Assembly (NCBI GenBank): GCA_009823395.1
Contig: CM020502.1
Location: 27,756,444-27,820,443 of the forward strand
Length of the DNA: 64,000 bases
Direction: 5' to 3'
Source: Thamnaconus septentrionalis
Lineage: Eukaryota > Chordata > Actinopteri > Tetraodontiformes > Monacanthidae
A program made the position numbers and the translations under genes. Below the pieces are notes generated by a model. The model was not told where the DNA came from and did not search any database. It saw nothing but the letters and a program-made list of their open reading frames with translations. Of this stretch, positions 54,600 to 64,000 are shown piece by piece (the stretch's first letter is position 1; every line of letters begins with the position of its first letter).

Positions 54600-54642
54600 A
54601 CACTGAACACACACCGAACACACACACACACACACACACACA
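54600..54642. repeat. Interrupted CA array
   Basis: CA runs with TGAACACACACCGAA interruptions. Confidence 0.93.
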
Positions 54643-54989
54643 GTGAACGCACTCTCTCCTTCCCCTCAGTCGAAAAACTGAAACAGGATAATTTGAGTGC
54701 TACTTGTGATTTTCTGCTTTTTGACACGCCGGATGTGCTCATGGAGTCGTCGGCTCCTCAGAGGGAAAACAGAGCCGACGGCGGCGGCCGACAGACGTCC
54801 AGTCTGACTCCTCAGGACCTGACTGACGCCTCTCCGACCGCCACACATTTGAGAGTTGGAGAGAGAGACAGACAGAGAGAGAGAGAGAAAAAAGTGTTGC
54901 TAAATCATTATCGGGCTGTTTAAAAAGTGGAGAAGGAAGCTTTCAGTGGAGAGAGAGAGGGAAAAAAAATCATCTACAGGCTCAATTAA

Positions 54990-55150
54990 GTCTTCACCCG
55001 GAGGTTCGTCTTTATCTCTGTCCTGATCTGCCTTTAGCTGCCGAGTGCCGCAACTTCCTGGGCGCCGCCGAGGGGCCCGTCAGGAGGGCAGAAAAAAAAA
55101 TTGCATGCGGAGAGCTGGAATATTCAAGTCTGGATGCGACCCGGTGGAGT
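54990..55150. promoter_or_regulatory. Candidate conserved noncoding block
   Basis: GGCTCAATTAAGTC, CTTTATCTCTGTCC, AATTGCATGCGGAG and GGAATATTCAAG in unique sequence. Confidence 0.22.
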
Positions 55151-55740
55151 TCCGGAGTCTGAAACCAGCCAGTTTGTTGTAGATTCAGCGGAAAACTTTT
55201 TCTTTAAGCGCCGCTTGCAGGATGTAGCCGAGTGCGATGTCGGTTTCTGCACAAAGTGAGGTGGGTGAAACACGTCCGTCTGAGGTTTGGAGCGGAAAGG
55301 ATGCTGCTCAGTGCATCGAAAGGGCATCGGGGTAATTTTGTCAGACCTCCGTTGGCATTAAAGACGGCGTCCACATACCACAGGAAGGGGGCGCCGATGA
55401 GCCGAGTGGTCTGTGTCCCTCAGGAGGCGTTTGACGTCCCACCCGGTGATCGACCGCCGCCGCAAAGCCCCTCCCTCGACCTCTCCCCCTCTCCCTAATG
55501 TCGTCACCTGGTCTGATTAAAACGGTGAATCTGTGCGGCTTGTCGCCGATAAGACTTCAAAAATAATCATTAAGAAAAAGAGAAGGAGTGTCGGCCGCTC
55601 CTTTGAAGGAGGGAAGGGTGTGGGATTTTGGAGCTGCTGACCTCTCAGGCCGTAAGCTCCTCCCGCCAGAGTGGGATGCAGGCGGTGGCGGCGACGCCAG
55701 ACAAAGACGGAATCAAACGGCGGCGGCGACACTCGCTCAC
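55150..55740. other. Unassigned unique sequence
   Basis: No gene recognised. Several open frames exist on both strands without domains. Confidence 0.5.
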
Positions 55741-55741
55741 A

Positions 55742-55742
<1 letters not shown>

Positions 55743-55799
<57 letters not shown>
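55743..55799. repeat. (CA)28 microsatellite
   Basis: A pure 57-bp CA run, the longest CA array in the window. Confidence 0.97.
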
Positions 55800-55801
<2 letters not shown>

Positions 55802-56079
55802 TTACGGCGGGGAATGAAAGAAGCGGCGGGAAACACTCGTGTCCGCGGCGCTCCGACATTGCTCCGCTTGATAACCACATCGCCTGTGCTGACCTTTTCG
55901 CCACCGACTCATTATCTATCTAGTGCTCTCCGGCGCCACCTTTTAAGGCCTCTTTCATTTTTTTTTCTCTAACACCTTCCACAGCCCCCCCGCCCCGCCT
56001 CCTCACCACCGCTCATAGTTTCACCTGAATCTCAGGTTAAAGTTATACAGTGACTTGTTTAATATGGACACATATACAG

Positions 56080-56117
56080 TATGTATATATATATATATGT
56101 ATATATGTATATATGTC
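56080..56117. repeat. TA/GTATATAT repeat
   Basis: GTATATAT units in a TA-rich run. Confidence 0.9.
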
Positions 56118-56167
56118 AAGAGCTGAGACACGCTCAGCGTCCTTCCTGGGGATTTTTCAGCCTTTTG

Positions 56168-56192
56168 AATTTGATTTGATTTGATTTGATTT
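56168..56192. repeat. (TTGAT)n pentanucleotide repeat
   Basis: Four to five TTGAT units. Confidence 0.92.
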
Positions 56193-56229
56193 TAAAAGTC
56201 CATGACTTGAAAATACACAATAGACAGAT

Positions 56230-56900
56230 TTTGTTATGAACTATGCTTCAGATCGGAGGCGTCCCGTCAACTATATACATACAGGTGTTCAGGCGGTCAG
56301 TGAAAAACGGGCTGCATGCAGTCCCTAGAGTTGCCACCAGTAAAAAGATCCAGTTCTTGAAACACATTAACCAGCAGGAACCAATCCACCTGAAGCCACC
56401 ATCGGCTTGTCAGGTTCACAGACGTGCCACTACATTGGCTCTTAGATCGTCATGTGACCTAAGGAGCACCGTGCCTGTTTGTCCACCGGCCAACGCTGAA
56501 CTTTTTGCTCAGAGGTGACTTTACGCTCATCAAAGTGACGCCAGAACGCACCCAGACTGTAGCTGCCACGTCGGCCCATAACGTTTGTCACACACACAGA
56601 CACAGCAAACCCAGAACTGGACCCCTCTAGTACAGCCGACTCACAGGGAATCCCCAGGGTCGCGCTGCCCCTCCAGATGGCTCCTTCCTGCCATCGTCTC
56701 TGCGCTGCATAATCATGTCCAGCTGCTCCTGCAGGTGACTGCGAGGTCAGGACGCCCCGGGAGCTGCTCAGGCTGCACCGGCGTTCCGAGTGGGAAGCAG
56801 TCAGAGGCCGGAGTTTTATTGTTATTGTGAATATTTTTTACAAGGCGGTGACGGAAACGGTCGCTGGTTCTAGTAGTGAGGGTTTCAGACTTCAGGTGAA
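56230..56900. other. Unassigned unique sequence with unsupported open frames
   Basis: A 91-codon plus frame at 56243-56518 and an 81-codon plus frame at 56585-56830. Neither has a domain or splice context that I can defend. Confidence 0.4.
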
Positions 56901-56950
56901 ATAGTGGGCGGGGCCACAGAACAAGACAAGGCAGGCGACTGGTGGATGTG

Positions 56951-57060
56951 ATGGAGCTGTCCGTGGCACTGATCTGAATACAAGGCAGACCAACCGCGCA
57001 AGACAACACACAGGTGAATGGTTGAGCTGCTGTCTGTGGTGCTGATGTAAATACTGCCCA
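56951..57060 (+). repeat. GAGCTGTCCGTGGTGCTGAT tandem array, part A
   Basis: The phrase GAGCTG(CT)TCCGTGG-GCTGATGTGAATACTG occurs twice here, and again at 57388-57471 and 57742-57770. Between units lies GGCAGACCAAC and GGTGAATGG. Confidence 0.75.
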
Positions 57061-57061
57061 A

Positions 57062-57129
57062 TAGGGTTGTGAATCTTTGGGTGTCCCATGATTCATTTCA
57101 ATATCAATTCTTGGGGTCATTATAAATGA

Positions 57130-57176
<47 letters not shown>

Positions 57177-57385
57177 TCTCTATTCAAAATAGATTTTTTT
57201 TCAATTGAAAAAACATTATTTTTTTCCGATTCGAAACAATTATTTATTCATTCAATACATACGATTTCAGCAGGATCTACCCCAGTCCGCTCACATGAAA
57301 GCAGAGCAGTAGGTTTTTTGTAAAAAAAAGCTTTAATAATTGTCAATGGCAATGTTTTATCAACTGATTGTAATAACGTATACAC
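57062..57385 (+). mobile_element. Teleost MITE-like element inside the tandem array
   Basis: It begins TAGGGTTGTGAATCTTTGGG and continues with the GATTC / CAATATC series, an ATT array (57134-57169), TTCAATTGAAAAAAC and a CAGCAGGATCTACCCCAGTC segment. This phrase order is familiar from repeats found in many teleosts, from memory. The same array units lie on both sides, which supports insertion. The right limit is approximate and no inverted terminus was fixed. Confidence 0.55.
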
Positions 57386-57387
57386 TC

Positions 57388-57471
57388 GATGGAGCTGTCC
57401 GTGGTGCTGATGTGAATACTGGGCAGACCAACACATGGGTGAATGGCTGAGCTGCTGTCCGTTGTGCTGAC
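57388..57471 (+). repeat. GAGCTGTCCGTGGTGCTGAT tandem array, part B
   Basis: It resumes after the MITE with GATGGAGCTGTCCGTGGTGC, then the GGCAGACCAACACATGGGTG and GAATGGCTGAGCTGCTGTCC phrases of part A. Confidence 0.75.
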
Positions 57472-57674
57472 TGTCACTGACGGCCCCCTCAGTGACTTGA
57501 TCGGCCAATCAGGCCTTGTAGATATGAAGTTTTTCATACTGAAATGAGCTGGGAATCAGTGTGATGTGATTGGTGGACCAATGCGGGAGGACCAATCAGG
57601 GATTAGCCCACCTTGACCCTGACTCCAACCCAAGAATCTACGGTTATTTTCCACATCCTTTCTGGGATTGTAGC

Positions 57675-57704
57675 TGGTTGTTTGTTGTTGTTGTTGTTGT
57701 TGTT
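57675..57704. repeat. (GTT)n microsatellite
   Basis: Eight GTT triplets and a short T run. Confidence 0.92.
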
Positions 57705-57741
57705 TTTTTAACTAATTTTCTGTTTGCTGATTGGTCGACAT

Positions 57742-57770
57742 ATGGAGCTGTCCAAGGTGCTGATGGAGCT
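57742..57770 (+). repeat. Isolated GGAGCTGTCC-AGGTGCTGAT unit
   Basis: A third, outlying copy of the array core, 270 bp downstream of part B. Confidence 0.6.
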
Positions 57771-58240
57771 GTTTGAGCAAGTGTGGCTGTTTCATTGGTC
57801 GACTAACTGGTTTGGCTGCATTCACACAAAGTCTGCTGAGAAAAATTCAAAAATTCCTGATCATACCGATTCCGATTCGTTACCCCGACGTCACGGGCGT
57901 TACGGAGCATTACTGCAATGTTACAGTTGTTTCCTGCCTGCTTGTGGTCTCAGTGCGAGTCAGACGCTGCGAACTGGCTGGCTCTTGGCAGCAAAAGTTA
58001 CCAAAAAAAAAAAAAGAAAAAGAAAAAGAAAAAAAGACTCAGTTCTGCAGCTGCTGAGTTGTGAGGGGAAAAAAGAAAAAACCCTCAACTTTGGCTGGAG
58101 TGCAACACAGAAAAGTGACGGGTGTCGTCTGGGATCAGCTGGAGACTCTCAGATCCAGCGACGTCTCCTCGGCTCCTTTTCGGAGCTCTAACGAGGAACC
58201 AGGAACGCTTTCAACGTTCTGTAGGCTGCTGTAGGGCTAT

Positions 58241-58275
58241 GGGGCGGGGCGGGGGGTGGGGCCTGGGGGGGGGGC
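58241..58275 (+). repeat. G-run tract with G-quadruplex potential
   Basis: GGGGCGGGGCGGGGGGTGGGG followed by a ten-G run. Confidence 0.8.
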
Positions 58276-58668
58276 AGTTCTTGGTAGTGATGGGGGGGTT
58301 TCAGAGCAGCCACGCTTGTAGGAGTGAAGTATGAAATATCCGACAGTGTCACGGTGCTGCTCCGAGCTCCAGCTGGTGGACCCGGGGGGCCGGCGCTGCC
58401 GGGCCCGGGGATCAGGCTCAGCCAATCAGAACCATTCCACATCATTGGCCAGGGCCATCTCTTATCTGGCGGCGGCGGCGGTGGAGAGGCTCTTCCTGCT
58501 AATGCCAAGCCGACTCGCTGGATTCTCCATCCTCCGCTCCACCACCTCCCCCCTCCTCCTCCCCACTCCTCTTTTCTCACCCACTTCATCTCTCACCTCC
58601 CTCACCTCCTCCTCCCTCCCTCTCCCCGCCAACCTCAGCATCAATTTTCCATTTTTTATCTCTATCCC

Positions 58669-58700
58669 CGTTTCTTTCTTTCTTTCTTTCTCTTTCTCTC
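58669..58700. repeat. (TTTC)n microsatellite
   Basis: Five TTTC units passing into CT-rich sequence. Confidence 0.92.
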
Positions 58701-58844
58701 TCATCTTCTTATTGGTTACGCGTTGGCGAGGTTGTTCCGGCCCGGCCGCTGCGGCCGCGTGCCCTGAATTTCAATGACGGTGGGAAGAGCAGGCAGGCGG
58801 CCGGGGAAACAGGGGGAAAAAAAAGAAAAGAAAAAAGAAAAAGA

Positions 58845-58945
58845 CAGTTGAAATTAGAATAGTTGGGATGTTAAGTGGTTTTGAGCGGCTTGATATTGCA
58901 AAACCGAGCGACACAAAGGGGCAAATCACGGAGCCCGTCACTATC
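58845..58945. promoter_or_regulatory. Candidate conserved noncoding block
   Basis: GAAATTAGAATAGTTGGG, GGCTTGATATTGCAAAACC and CACAAAGGGGCAAATCACGG (TCF/LEF- and SOX-like CAAAG). Unique sequence. Confidence 0.33.
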
Positions 58946-59059
58946 CCTCCCTCTCTCCTCCCTCCCCTCCTGTTCTTGCCGAGATGGGAAGCGAGAGAGA
59001 GAGAGAGAGAGAAAGCAGGGAAGCGCAAAGAAAGAAAGAATGAAAGAGAAGGGAAAAAC

Positions 59060-59290
59060 AGGAGGAAGCAGGCAATCATGGCACTTCTAATCTGTTAATC
59101 TCTTGCTTGGAGAAGGAGGCGGTGGTGGTGGGGGGGTGCTGTTAAGTGGACGGGAGGAGGGAAGTGTGGGGAGTGGGGCCTGCTGGAATGAAATATATTG
59201 CAAATGGGAAAAGACACCAACAAGAGAGCGGCGCTCGCAGATGGAGACCCTGCTTAATCAAGACAAATTGCAGATGGGGGCCAGGATTTT
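59060..59290. promoter_or_regulatory. Candidate conserved noncoding block
   Basis: GGCAATCATGGCACTTCTAA, CTGTTAATCTCTTGC, GGAATGAAATATATTGCAAATGG and CTTAATCAAGACAAATTGCAG. Two ATTGCA / GCAAAT (POU-like) cores sit within 100 bp. A short G-rich interval at about 59110-59180 divides it. Confidence 0.35.
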
Positions 59291-59454
59291 TTTTTTTCTT
59301 TTTCCTTTTTTTCCTCATTCTCACAGAAAATAGAGCAAGACCACAGTCCGTCCGTCCATCCGGAAAAAGAGAGAAACACACTAGCAGCAGCTAGGGGTGG
59401 CTCAGCGGAGGATCTCCAACACAGCCAAATAAATAAAGACTTTCCAAGTCGGAC

Positions 59455-59815
59455 AGGAAGTTCATGACGCCGTCCGTCTGCCCCATGTGACCTCGGCGGC
59501 CAATCCCCATGTATCTATTCTGGCATCATCAAGGCGGGAAATTGCTTTGTAAATGGCGGCCGTCCCTCCCTCCCTCCTCCATCCCACCCTCCCCTCCTGT
59601 AAATACGACAGGTGTTAATAATCCCCTTTGTTTGCCTGACCGCCAGGCTCTCCGGCGCCCCCTCTCTGATTAAATCACCGCCTGTTTTGGGTGGAGTCGG
59701 CCGGACCTTGAAGCTGCCCCCTGTGTTAATGACATTCAAATTGATCACGGCGGTGCTGCCACATGTCGCCAGCCGTTTAAAAAGGGGCCGCGGCTGATGA
59801 AAAGAGGAGCTCTCT
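59455..59815. promoter_or_regulatory. Strongest candidate conserved noncoding block
   Basis: About 360 bp of unique sequence apart from a C/T-rich stretch near 59560-59600. It contains GGCCAATCCCCATGTATC, GGGAAATTGCTTTGTAAATGG, CGACAGGTGTTAATAATCCC, CTTTGTTTGCC, CTGATTAAATCACC, GTTAATGACATTCAAATTGA with an overlapping TTGATCA (59734-59747), and CACATGTCGCC. The motifs suggest SOX, homeodomain, POU and bHLH input. No frame spans it. Function and conservation are inferred. Confidence 0.4.
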
Positions 59816-60364
59816 GTTGATGTGAGTGTCCAACTAAACATGGTCGCTCACCCGCATGAAACACTTTTTTTTTTCACAACACAATTTCATTCCGTCGTTG
59901 CAATTAACCCTTTTGCCCACCAGAGGGAGTGTTTCCGGAATGCTAGGCATTCATCTTGCTCATCCATTTGGCAAAGAGCCGGCAGACGGTGTTTGGAGAG
60001 GTCAAGTTTGGTGACTGAAAAAAAGTGAGTTCATCAATTTCAAGCGCGACGTCCACATCGGATTGGAGAACCTAGGCTAGCGCCACCACCAGGTAGTGGT
60101 GGAAGACGCTCCGTCCAAAGTCAGTTTCGACTCCGGGAAAAGGAAAAACAACTTCCAAGATGTTTTTTTTTTCTTCATTTGTTTTCTGAGAAGGGAAATG
60201 GCACTTTACAGAATTCCTGCGTATTTTCCGCCTTAACCACCAGGGGGAGGAGGGGGTGGGACCTCCAGTCTCCAGCTGATTGGCTGGAAATAACTGGCGG
60301 GCAGGAAATCTGGGCTGCAGCCGCAGAGACGCCTGACAGGTTCAGCCGAGGCAGCAGCGGCAGA

Positions 60365-60560
60365 TAAAAGGGAAAAGAGGCTTCTGGGAAATATTGTAGC
60401 GAGCCGAGAGCCGGGCTACTTGTGTCGTTTTCATTAGAGCTAATGGCTCCCCGGCTCCCCCGCTGGGAGGCCTCGTAAAGACAGCGGCGACGGCAGCCAA
60501 ATGAACTTGCTAGATATTTACCAAGTTATTAGAATAGCGGCGCAGCAGCGTTCAGCTCCG
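60365..60560. promoter_or_regulatory. Candidate conserved noncoding block
   Basis: CATTAG-AG-CTAATG at 60432-60445 is an inverted homeodomain half-site pair with a 2-bp spacer. It is followed by CAAATGAACTTGCTAGATATTT and CAAGTTATTAGAATAGC. Unique sequence. Confidence 0.35.
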
Positions 60561-61287
60561 TCTCCGCTGCCGGCTACACACTGCGTGAGTCCTCCACTGG
60601 ATGATCTCTGCGCAGTGACCTCTGCAGTGACCTCCGCACCCTGACGCAGGGTTCATTTTAAGGGACTCACGTTTCAGCGTTTTAATATTCGGCATTGATT
60701 TGATAATTCGATATTGTTGAATCGATGTCGTCGACTCAAGGCTCACTTTTCACAAACAGACAACGGTGCCGTAGGAAACCCAGAAGACGAGACTCGGCCG
60801 AGCCGTTTCCGGCGAAAACCAGGTTGTTTCTGAGCCGCAAAAATAATAAAACGGAATAAAGACTCACTGAATACAACGTCCACTTCAAATACAGTTGGCC
60901 GAAGATTAAATCAGTCGAGTTAAGAACGTTGAACGTGAAAGCAGCATGTCGATGAGACAAACTGGTTGGTTCTTGTCCAATCGGTGGAGGTGGGGTTGAC
61001 CTGCAGCAACACGAAACGCTCTCTCTATTTCTCTCTTTCTCCACCCTCAGATTGTATCAGGAGGCGGGGCTAAGGTCGCTAACCTCTGCCGCTGGAAATG
61101 GAGATGGACCATCGGGGCTCCCTTCACCTTTTGAAGGCTGTTTTTCCTTGTCTGTGCGTTCACAAACACCCCCCTCGCCCATCCCCCCGGGGGAGAGAAC
61201 CTGGCTCCTCCTCCAGAAGACGGAGCTGTCTGTCCTTCCTCACGCCGCCCAGTAAATCTCAGCTAAGCGCCGTAATCACTCTGCTCG

Positions 61288-61289
<2 letters not shown>

Positions 61290-61333
<44 letters not shown>
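61290..61333. repeat. (GA)22 microsatellite
   Basis: A pure GA run of 44 bp. Confidence 0.97.
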
Positions 61334-61336
<3 letters not shown>

Positions 61337-61949
61337 CAACCTACCAGTCGATACAGACCCCCTGGGGGGAGCGGTGGGGGGGTTGAAGGGGACAGGACGG
61401 CGGCGTTGATGCATCTCTGTTGACCAGACGGCCAGTCAGACGGGGGAAGCGGTCTTTGTGGAGACGCCACATCCCACAGAGGAGGAAGAGGAAGAGGAAG
61501 TGCAGGCGGCAGGTCACTTCTCATCCTTAACTCTCCTCCTCCTGGTGGAAAGACGAACGAGCAGCGTCTTCAGACAGGAGGGAGGGAAGAAGAAGAAAGA
61601 CAAAAAAAGAAATCCAGACATCTTCCCTTTAATGAAATGGCATCACCGCCGCTCAGTCGGCCAATCGGGAGAGCTGATCGTGGGGCCTGGTCCCGGTCAT
61701 GTGACGGATGGCAGCCGTCTCATAAAGTGCTCCGACGTCGCGGGCGGCCCGACGAGAGCAATATCATCACGTTTATGAGAAAATAATGATTTCTCCTCTG
61801 AATTTATGAGCCTCTTCTTCTGCAACGAAGAAAAGAGGGAGTTTATAGGATTCAGGAGGAGGAGGAGGAGGAGGAATATAAACCCACCACGCCTTTAATT
61901 TTTATCCTCTCCACCTCCCTCCCTCTCTCGCACGCACGCCCGCCCGCCC

Positions 61950-62220
61950 AGGCCCGTCCGGGGAATAAATACAGCTGTGTAATATCGGCCCATAAAAGTC
62001 AATCTCGCGCACAAAGAACGGCCCAATTAGTGGCGGCGGGAGGAGCCCAAACAAAAGGGGATCCGAGCCAATCAATGAGGAGGATTCACCGTTGAACTCT
62101 GACCACTGATCAATGGCGAGGGGAAGGAGGCACCGCGGCTCACGTCGCAATCAAGGAGACGAAGCCTCATAACGCCGGCTCTGCACGCCGACCTCCCTGA
62201 CCCCAACGGCCATTAGTGAC
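61950..62220. promoter_or_regulatory. Candidate conserved noncoding block
   Basis: GGGAATAAATACAGCTGTG, GGCCCATAAAAGTCAATC (posterior Hox/Cdx-like TTTATGG on the minus strand), CACAAAGAACGG, GGCCCAATTAGTGGC, CCAATCAATGAGGAGG, CACTGATCAATGGCG and GGCCATTAGTGACATC. At least five AT cores in GC-rich unique sequence. Confidence 0.38.
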
Positions 62221-62229
62221 ATCTCAGAG

Positions 62230-63555
62230 TTGGGGGCGGGGGGCTTATATTCAGGCAGGTTTTTATTACTGATGTCTAGGAAATAAAAAGGCCAATTCCG
62301 CACTATTTTCATGCTGCAAAAGCAGCTGATAATTCGTCTGGATTGTTGCGCAAAATGACCAAGGAACTGATGGATGGTTGGAAAAACCGCCTCAGGGATG
62401 TGGGGTCGGACAAAGCAGGAAGTGATGTCATTTGTGAAGGTTCGAGGTTGAGCTTATCCCCACGAGGCTGTTCAGGGGATGCTGCAAAGCACCCGTTGAC
62501 AGGAAGTGGATGTAGGGATGCAGTGAACATTCGGTCGCAGTGGGGGCGCTGCAACGATTCCGTCTCAAGTCACTGAGAGCAGCTTCTGGGTCCTCACAGG
62601 TCCGTTCCAGTTTCCAGGACTTTCACCTTGAGGTGCCAGAACAGCCACACTGACATCACCTCAGTGAAAACGTTTTTGCAGCTGTTCACTTTCAATCGCT
62701 GACTCGCTGACTCGCTGACTCGCTCGTCTGCCCGCTCCGGGCTGCATCCTGTTTTTGTGCCTCTGAATGGTTAAAAGATTTGTGCGGCCAGAAGCACTTT
62801 GTTTTGCGATACTTTACTGAAGGAAAAAAAAACAAGAAAAAAGCAAAAAACGCAAAAAACACAAACTAATGGGAAGTGTTTGCAGGCTGAAGACTGAGGC
62901 CCATTAAATCGGATTCTTCCGATAATCAGCCAGAGGTTCCAGGCTTTTTTTTTTCTTCCCCAGTTGGGTCATTTGTCCTCAAATGGCGCATGGTTACAAA
63001 TAAAACCTTCAGCTAACGAAACACAATGAGCTGCGGCGCGTCCACGAAGCTCCTCCAGGGCTTCCGCGAAGTTTGAAAAACTTCCGCTGGTGTTCGGAGG
63101 CGAAACAAACATCATTTCATGTCAAAGAAGAAATGAAAAAGTTGACCAGCGTTATTATTATTATTATTTTTTTTTCAAACAAAGAATTACACGGACGTCC
63201 CATTTTTTACATTTTTCATTTAACCTGCATCTTTTCATCGAGAATGGAAAAAACGAGTTCCTAAAAAAACACTCTCAGTGAATCTCCGGACGCACCAGAA
63301 ACGGAAAAAAACAAAAAAACAAAAAAAAACAAAACGCGATCCGGCCACGTTTAAAAACTCCAACAACAACTAACTGACTAACTGACTAGAGTTTTTAACC
63401 ATCCCGACTTTCCCGATGACACTTCATTCCGAGGACGCCCATTAGCGACGCGCACGCCGTCTGATGATAATAATCAGAAGAGGCGTTCGGCCTGTCGGCG
63501 GCGGGAGGAAAATACATTGTAGCGTCACTTGGATCCAATCAAAGCGTCTCATTAA
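62230..63555. other. Unassigned unique sequence
   Basis: No gene recognised. A-rich patches near 62823-62865 and 63300-63345, and an ATT run near 63150. Confidence 0.5.
62698..62724. repeat. (CTGACTCG)3 octamer repeat
   Basis: Three exact octamers containing TGACTCG, one base from the AP-1 core TGACTCA. Confidence 0.88.
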
Positions 63556-63559
63556 GACA

Positions 63560-63760
63560 TTTTTTTTCTCTGAAATTGATCAATTAAACGCCGTCGTCAA
63601 AGTGAGCGCGGCGCATCAATCACGCCGGACGGCGCCCTGGGACTTTTTAAATAAGCGTCAGCGACCTCGGCCAATTAATCAGGCCGGCCCGGACCAACAA
63701 GTTGACCCCGCCCCCTGCGACCCCTCCACTCCCCTCCCTGACTCTGCCGTACGACCAATC
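63560..63760. promoter_or_regulatory. Candidate conserved noncoding block
   Basis: GAAATTGATCAATTAAACG (TTGATCAA palindrome), GCGCATCAATCACGCC, TTTTTAAATAAGCGTCAG and CGGCCAATTAATCAGGCCGG, whose GGCC arms flank the ATTAAT core. Confidence 0.33.
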
Positions 63761-64000
63761 AGCGAAGCCGCTCCAGTCGGGGACTCAGCAGCTCCCCCCT
63801 ATGGCTGAGTGGCCCACTCCTGGTCTCCTGCCCTCCTCCCCCCCACCCCCCCTCCCCCTAACTCCCCTGCTGCATAAATCCATAACTTGCACTCTGTCGC
63901 CCCCCCGCCCACCCCTCACCCTCCTCCCTTGGCCCCTCCCCTCAGCCCGCAGGAAAACACAATAAACTGTGTTCATCTTTTATGCATGATTTTTTATTTA

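Noticed and set aside
59640..59720. Additional CTCF sites (GCGCCCCCTC, GCTGCCCCCTG)
   Set aside because: Three or more mismatches to the core outside the G/C run.

Overview
The window looks like nuclear DNA of a teleost fish, probably a percomorph. The grounds are a very high density of CA/GT microsatellites, a tRNA-headed SINE with a GAAT-type tail of a sort familiar in teleosts, several hAT- and Harbinger-like nonautonomous transposons, and a gypsy-like solo LTR. The species assignment is inference. I found no protein-coding gene, rRNA, tRNA gene or CRISPR array that I can support. Nearly all long open frames translate simple repeats or their flanks, and none has a recognisable domain apart from a decayed Myb-like remnant inside a transposon. 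The window therefore reads as intergenic or long-intron DNA.

Layout: 1-5.5 kb holds a hAT MITE, a 583-bp Harbinger-like element, inverted GT/CA arrays, a purine tract and copy A of an unclassified dispersed repeat. 5.6-10.8 kb holds a 330-bp ATC array, copy B of that repeat and a 400-bp GGA-rich purine tract. 11-16.5 kb is mostly unique, with one strong CTCF motif and a second Harbinger-family copy. 17-18.3 kb is a degenerate minisatellite split by a 624-bp solo LTR. 20-23 kb contains a 200-bp direct duplication on either side of an AT-rich stretch that looks like conserved noncoding DNA. 23-30.8 kb is rich in satellites: GAA, an 11-bp CACGTCA array, a TTAGGGGG-containing minisatellite, a nine-base-like ACTGGTTCT repeat and a 541-bp MITE. 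31-38.5 kb alternates regulatory-looking unique blocks with microsatellites. 39.2-39.7 kb is a G-run block followed by about 296 bp of TA repeat. 40-44.3 kb has two divergent CTCF motifs, a third motif and further hAT fragments. 46 kb has a complete SINE with target-site duplications inside a CA repeat, next to a tandem duplication. 48-52 and 58.8-64 kb are richest in homeodomain-type AT cores set in GC-rich sequence. 53.6-57.8 kb holds another hAT copy and a tandem array split by a MITE.

Working model (inference): this is a regulatory landscape, with CTCF motifs and many enhancer-like unique blocks, possibly belonging to a developmental gene outside the window. It is heavily punctuated by expanded simple repeats and old short transposons. 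Comparative alignment and repeat-library masking, neither of which I could run, would decide the main claims.
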